Below, one piece after another: positions 60,163-64,000 of a stretch of 64,000 nucleotides of DNA. Every line of letters starts with the position of its first letter. Position 1 is the stretch's first letter. This DNA is from Desulfobulbaceae bacterium DB1. GTDB taxonomy: Bacteria; Desulfobacterota; Desulfobulbia; Desulfobulbales; SURF-16. The DNA lies in the NCBI GenBank assembly GCA_001914235.1, contig MQUF01000002.1, forward strand, positions 62,001 through 126,000. The letters are read 5' to 3'. A model generated the notes under the pieces. It did not search any database. It worked only from the letters and a program-made list of their open reading frames with translations, and was not told where the DNA came from. Both the position numbers and the translations under genes were made by a program.

Positions 60163-62151
60163 ATGCGATTCGGACTGCGTTTCAAGGTAATGGTTATCCC
60201 CCTGCTCCTCATGACTCTTTCCACAGTTTTCCTGATCAGCGTCTCCCTGTGGGTAGAGAATCACCTCTGGTCGAAAAAAATCGAAGAACTGTCGCAGAGC
60301 CAGGCCCGGCTTGCCAAGAAAAGTCTTGCCGCCATCGAGCAGCAGGCCATCACCATCGCGGCCCTGGTATCGGAACTTCCCGGGGTGGATGAAGCGTATC
60401 AACTGGCCAAAAGCGGCCAGGAAGGCGAAGGCCGCACCCTGCTCCGCAAAAGCACGGATCCGATGCATCACAAGGTCACCGAGGTGCTCGGCGTCAAGAA
60501 ATTCAAAATCCATTTCCACCTGCCGCCGGCCAGAAGCCTCCTCCGCATCTGGGAGGAACCGGGCAAAAAAGACGGTGGAGATGATATTTCCAGTTTCCGC
60601 CCCAGCATCCTGAAGGTCAATGAGGAAAAAAAGCCGCTGTCCGCCATCGAGGTAGGACGCGGCGGTTTTGAGGTGCGGGGCATCGTCCCGGTTACCGGGC
60701 CCTCGGGCGAGCATCTGGGCTCCGTCGAGACCCTGCTTGAACTCAATAAGGTTTTCGAGACGGCCCATGTTCTTGAATCGGACAACATGGCGGTCTACAT
60801 GGACATCAAGGAACTTGAAATCGCCAGGGATTTCAAGGACAAACAGCTGCCGGAAACCGCCGGGTTCGTCCGCATTTATTCTTCAAAAAGTGAGGAAACC
60901 GATCCCTATGTCACGGCCGATTTCCTGCGGGAAACCGCATCCGGCCAAGCTGCGGCGGAAAAAGACGGACGTCTGCTCACGGCAATCCCTTTGCTTGATT
61001 TTTCCGGAGACATCAAAGGCGCGCTGGTCTTTGTCAGGGATGCCAGCGAAGAATTATCCTTCATCAAAAAACTGGAATGGTTTCTCATTATCGGCGGCGC
61101 CTCCCTGCTCGTCCTTGTCTGCCTCTTTCTTTACCTGTCAAGTTCGACAATCGTCAAAGGACTTTCCTCGGCCATGAGCCGTCTTGAAGAGAGCAGCAGA
61201 AACGTCACTTACTCCTCCAATGAAATCAACGAGTCAAGCCAGGCGGTTGCCTCCGGCGCCTCCGAACAGGCCGCGGCCCTGGAAGAGACATCCGCCTCCA
61301 TGGAAGAAACAACCTCCATGATCAAGGCCACGGCCGCCAACTCCAACGAGGCGGACAATTTGATGAAACAGACGGCGGAAATCACCGAGCGGGCGAAAAA
61401 ATCAATGGAAGAACTCATCGTCTCCATGGGAGAAATTTCCCGGGCAAGCGAGGAGACCTCGAAAATCATCAAGACCATCGATGAAATCGCCTTTCAAACC
61501 AACCTTCTCGCCCTCAATGCCGCTGTCGAGGCTGCCCGCGCCGGTGCCGCGGGCAGCGGTTTTGCCGTGGTGGCCGACGAAGTGAGAAGTCTTGCCATGC
61601 GGGCAACCGAAGCGGCCCGCAACACCGCAACCCTCATCGAATCCACCGTGGAAAAAGTAAAACGAGGCGAGATCATCGCCGGCAGTTCCAATGAGACGTT
61701 CAACGAAGTTGCCACCGCCAGCCGGAAAATCGGTGAACTGATCAACGAGATATCCATCGCCTCCCGCGAGCAGGCCCAGGGTGTCGACCAGATCAACAAA
61801 ACAATCTCGGAAATGGAATCCGTCACCCAGAATAACGCGGCTTCCGCGGAGCAGTCCGCCGCCGCCTCCGAAGAACTGAAAGCGCAGGCTTTCCACATGC
61901 AGGAAATAGTCCTTGCCCTGCAAGGGATTCTGGAAGGCAAAAGCGACGGCAAAGCCGAGGCTGCCGGAAAAAACAAGGGGGGAGCCCCCCCGAAAACAAT
62001 GAAAAAGAAGGCGGCTGCCGCTGCCGCACCCGGCCAGGCCAGACTGCCTCACCCCGAATCATCATTGCGGGGCACGGGGAAAGCGGCAAAGCAAAAACGG
62101 TCCCCGGAAGAGGTCATTCCTTTGGACGATGATAATTTCCAGGAATTTTAG
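60163..62151 (+). CDS. Methyl-accepting chemotaxis protein with dCache_3-like sensor
   Basis: A 662-residue chemoreceptor. TM1 about 9-30, periplasmic sensor to about 305, TM2 about 306-328. The sensor contains [18 protein letters not shown] and [18 protein letters not shown], matching the double Cache type 3 domain. A conventional HAMP is not evident. The signalling tip [20 protein letters not shown] is near residues 438-460 inside a long coiled coil. The C-terminus ends in a flexible Lys/Ala/Pro tail and NFQEF, which fits the aromatic pentapeptide consensus for CheR/CheB tethering. AAGGAGG precedes the ATG. Confidence 0.93.
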   Translation: MRFGLRFKVMVIPLLLMTLSTVFLISVSLWVENHLWSKKIEELSQSQARLAKKSLAAIEQQAITIAALVSELPGVDEAYQLAKSGQEGEGRTLLRKSTDPMHHKVTEVLGVKKFKIHFHLPPARSLLRIWEEPGKKDGGDDISSFRPSILKVNEEKKPLSAIEVGRGGFEVRGIVPVTGPSGEHLGSVETLLELNKVFETAHVLESDNMAVYMDIKELEIARDFKDKQLPETAGFVRIYSSKSEETDPYVTADFLRETASGQAAAEKDGRLLTAIPLLDFSGDIKGALVFVRDASEELSFIKKLEWFLIIGGASLLVLVCLFLYLSSSTIVKGLSSAMSRLEESSRNVTYSSNEINESSQAVASGASEQAAALEETSASMEETTSMIKATAANSNEADNLMKQTAEITERAKKSMEELIVSMGEISRASEETSKIIKTIDEIAFQTNLLALNAAVEAARAGAAGSGFAVVADEVRSLAMRATEAARNTATLIESTVEKVKRGEIIAGSSNETFNEVATASRKIGELINEISIASREQAQGVDQINKTISEMESVTQNNAASAEQSAAASEELKAQAFHMQEIVLALQGILEGKSDGKAEAAGKNKGGAPPKTMKKKAAAAAAPGQARLPHPESSLRGTGKAAKQKRSPEEVIPLDDDNFQEF

Positions 62152-62216
62152 GGGCCGTGGCCGCGCAAACCGTTTCTTTTTTCCGGCGCTGCCCGGATCA
62201 AACGGCAACGCCCTGC

Positions 62217-63257
62217 TTACCCGGCGTTCTCATAGAAGCAGGTTTTGCCGCAGTAATTGACGAACTCGAGCCGACTGCCGACTTTTGTCACATAGTCGGG
62301 TGAAAGAGGGATCTTGCCGCCGCCCCCCGGCGCATCAAGGGCAAAGGTGGGCACGGCAAGTCCCGAGGTGTGGCCGATCAGCGCACGCATGATTTTCATG
62401 CCATCGCTGATCGGCGTGCGAAAATGATTGGTGCCGCGGGTCATGTCGCCCTGAAACAGATAGTAGGGGCGAACCCTGATCATCAAAAGCCCCTGCATCA
62501 AATCCCGCATGGTTTGCGGATCATCGTTGACCCCGCGCAACAGCACGGTCTGGCAGCTCAGCGGAATGCCCGCGTCCGCCAAGCGCCCGCAAGCCCCGGC
62601 AGCTTCCGGGGTGATTTCCCGCGGATGATTGAAATGAGTGTTGATATACAGCGGATGGAATTTGCGCAAAAGCTTTACCAGCTTTCCCGTCACCCGCATG
62701 GGCAGGGTGCAGGGTACCCGGCTGCCGATGCGGATAATCTGTACCGAGGGAATACTCCTTACAGCGGTGAGAATCTCGTCCAGCAGTTCATCTGCCAGCA
62801 GCAGCGGATCGCCGCCGGAAACCAGCACATCCCTGATTTCCGGATGCTTCCGTATATAATCGATACCCGCCCTCACCGTCTCCCGGGAAATAACCATTCT
62901 CTCCGTCCCCACCTTGCGTTTGCGGGTGCAGAAACGGCAGTACATGGCACACTGGGAGCTGACGAGAAAAAGAACCCGGTCAGGATACTTGTGGATCAGG
63001 TTGGGCACCGGACTGAGATTTTCCTCGTCAAGCGGATCGTCAAAACAGACATGGTCTTCCAGTTCAAGACCCGAGGGCACCGCCTGTTTCCAGATCGGGT
63101 CGTCTTTGGCCTCAATCAGCCCGAAATAATACGGGTTGATCCGCATGGGATAAATCTCGGCGGTGCGGGCTATTTCCTCTGCGTCCGGCGATAAGTGAGC
63201 CGGGATGTCTTTTGCCCTGATAATGCTTTTTTTTAGAATGTTTTGCCAGCCTTGCAT
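62217..63257 (-). CDS. KamA-family radical SAM protein (lysine 2,3-aminomutase-like)
   Basis: A 346-residue radical SAM enzyme. SAM cluster motif CAMYCRFCTRKRKVG; PLP-type context VSGGDPLLL, RIGSRVPCTLPMRV and PYYLFQGDM, all KamA hallmarks. 346 residues is shorter than clostridial lysine 2,3-aminomutase (about 416) and similar to EpmB, which acts on EF-P; no efp or epmA gene is in view. Whether the PLP lysine is kept (ALDAPGGGGKIPL suggests yes) supports aminomutase activity. Convergent with the chemoreceptor gene and divergent from the PflX-like gene. Confidence 0.85.
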   Translation of the reverse strand: MQGWQNILKKSIIRAKDIPAHLSPDAEEIARTAEIYPMRINPYYFGLIEAKDDPIWKQAVPSGLELEDHVCFDDPLDEENLSPVPNLIHKYPDRVLFLVSSQCAMYCRFCTRKRKVGTERMVISRETVRAGIDYIRKHPEIRDVLVSGGDPLLLADELLDEILTAVRSIPSVQIIRIGSRVPCTLPMRVTGKLVKLLRKFHPLYINTHFNHPREITPEAAGACGRLADAGIPLSCQTVLLRGVNDDPQTMRDLMQGLLMIRVRPYYLFQGDMTRGTNHFRTPISDGMKIMRALIGHTSGLAVPTFALDAPGGGGKIPLSPDYVTKVGSRLEFVNYCGKTCFYENAG

Positions 63258-63335
63258 GGACAGACCTGAAGGATTCCTGTTAAAATATGTGAATGAAACA
63301 GACTGCTACACTATCATTTTTGACGGCAGGGCGAA

Positions 63336-64000
63336 ATGGCAAAAAACAAAAAAAAGGCCGCGTATCTTACGCTTTATGAGTCAGGGGAGCTTGAGCGGAG
63401 AATATCCCGGCTAACGGCAGTTCTCGATGAATGCAGGCTTTGCCCCCGTCAGTGCCGGGTAAACCGGACAGCGGGAGAAACCGGTTTCTGCCGCACCGGC
63501 AAAAAGGCCATGGTCGCCAGCTACCACCCCCATTTCGGCGAGGAATCCTGCCTGGTGGGCGTCAGCGGTTCCGGCACCATTTTTTTCAGCAATTGCAATC
63601 TGGGCTGTGTTTTTTGTCAAAATGACACCATCAGCCACCAGGGGGAAGGCGTTGAAGTTGACAGCGGCCAGCTCGCGGCCATCATGATAAGCCTGCAGAA
63701 ACAGGGATGTCATAATATCAATCTGGTCACCCCGAGCCATGTGGTTCCCCAGATCACGGCAGCGCTGCCCATTGCCGTACAAAAGGGACTGACCCTGCCG
63801 CTGGTTTACAACAGCAGCGGCTATGACGGGCTTGCAACACTCGGCCTGCTTGACGGCATCATCGATATCTACATGCCGGATTTCAAATTCTGGGATGCCA
63901 GTTCCGCCAAACGTTATGCCAATGCACCGGATTACCCGGAAGCGGCACGATCAGCGCTGACCGAAATGCACCGCCAGGTCGGTGATCTGGTCATGGATGA
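63336..64000 (+). CDS. PflX-like radical SAM protein, partial at window end
   Basis: The frame starts at ATG 63336 after AGGG and runs off the window at 221 codons. N-terminal Cys motif CRLCPRQCRVNR with a further GFCRTG, radical SAM motif CNLGCVFCQND, then NSSGYDGLATL, DIYMPDFKFWD and EMHRQVGDL match the COG1313 (PflX-like) group, distant relatives of pyruvate formate-lyase activating enzymes. No glycyl radical enzyme is nearby, and the physiological target is unknown. The C-terminal third is outside the window. Confidence 0.85.
   Translation, partial: MAKNKKKAAYLTLYESGELERRISRLTAVLDECRLCPRQCRVNRTAGETGFCRTGKKAMVASYHPHFGEESCLVGVSGSGTIFFSNCNLGCVFCQNDTISHQGEGVEVDSGQLAAIMISLQKQGCHNINLVTPSHVVPQITAALPIAVQKGLTLPLVYNSSGYDGLATLGLLDGIIDIYMPDFKFWDASSAKRYANAPDYPEAARSALTEMHRQVGDLVMD

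Noticed and set aside
63336-64000. AmmeMemoRadiSam radical SAM partner of the MEMO gene
   Set aside because: The motifs after the SAM cluster (NSSGYDG, DIYMPDFK, EMHRQVGDL) fit the PflX-like COG1313 group, and the gene is 42 kb from the MEMO gene.
1-64000. CRISPR array
   Set aside because: No regularly spaced direct repeats with unique spacers and no cas genes were seen.

Overview
The window looks like a chromosomal segment of a Gram-negative delta-type proteobacterium (Desulfobacterota, perhaps near Desulfobulbales). This rests on gene content only: a housekeeping block DUF1844-ispE-tRNA-Gln-prs-rplY-pth with rluD and a CarD regulator beside it, a long type IV pilin followed by a PilHI-like ABC transporter, sigma-54-type promoters in front of pilus genes, KamA-family and PflX-like radical SAM enzymes, and a LapG-like protease. 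Species cannot be assigned from sequence alone.

Layout. 0-5 kb: a LapG-like periplasmic protease, a membrane PAS sensor with a degenerate HD-GYP domain, purM, and a two-zinc-ribbon protein. 5.4-10.6 kb: tRNA-His and two K+ uptake systems in a row (KtrB-KtrA, then a split TrkA and TrkH). 10.6-21.7 kb: Mut7-C nuclease, rluD, carD, pth, rplY, prs, tRNA-Gln(UUG), ispE, DUF1844, serA, cysS, a MEMO-family gene and tRNA-Gln(CUG). 21.8-25.4 kb: pilA with an ABC transporter and a PilG-like partner. 25.4-29.3 kb: an accessory island with an IS3-family element, an intact Phd/PIN toxin-antitoxin pair, and an IS256-family element sitting in the wreck of a second such pair. 29.3-39.4 kb: the minor pilin operon fimU-pilW-pilV-pilX-pilY1 and a small secreted protein, with an IS91-family element between pilX and pilY1. 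39.8-46.1 kb: a divergent ARPP-1-like / WYL pair, an M20D amidohydrolase, rlmD and leuCD. 46.3-54 kb: an HD/MshEN-like/GAF signalling protein translationally coupled to a yejABEF peptide importer. 54-64 kb: a secreted protein, malic enzyme, a CPA2 antiporter with Usp domains, a DUF1104-like protein, a chemoreceptor, a KamA-like enzyme and a partial PflX-like radical SAM protein.

Connections. Both pilus operons carry GG-N10-GC sigma-54-type promoters, and pilA has two tandem TGACA/TGTCA palindromes about 150 bp upstream that could bind an activator such as PilR. Three insertion sequences lie in or between these pilus operons, which may alter expression of pilY1 in particular. Cyclic-nucleotide signalling appears several times: a LapG-like protease, an apparently inactive HD-GYP sensor, and an intact HD protein with two RLG-type repeats resembling the c-di-GMP-binding MshEN motif.

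The most unusual structure is a four-helix-bundle (23S rRNA intervening-sequence type) gene bounded by about 34-bp imperfect inverted repeats and placed exactly between yejA and yejB. Two further word-repeat inverted repeats without a gene occur between leuC and leuD and near 59.45 kb. Together they suggest a family of small non-autonomous mobile elements.
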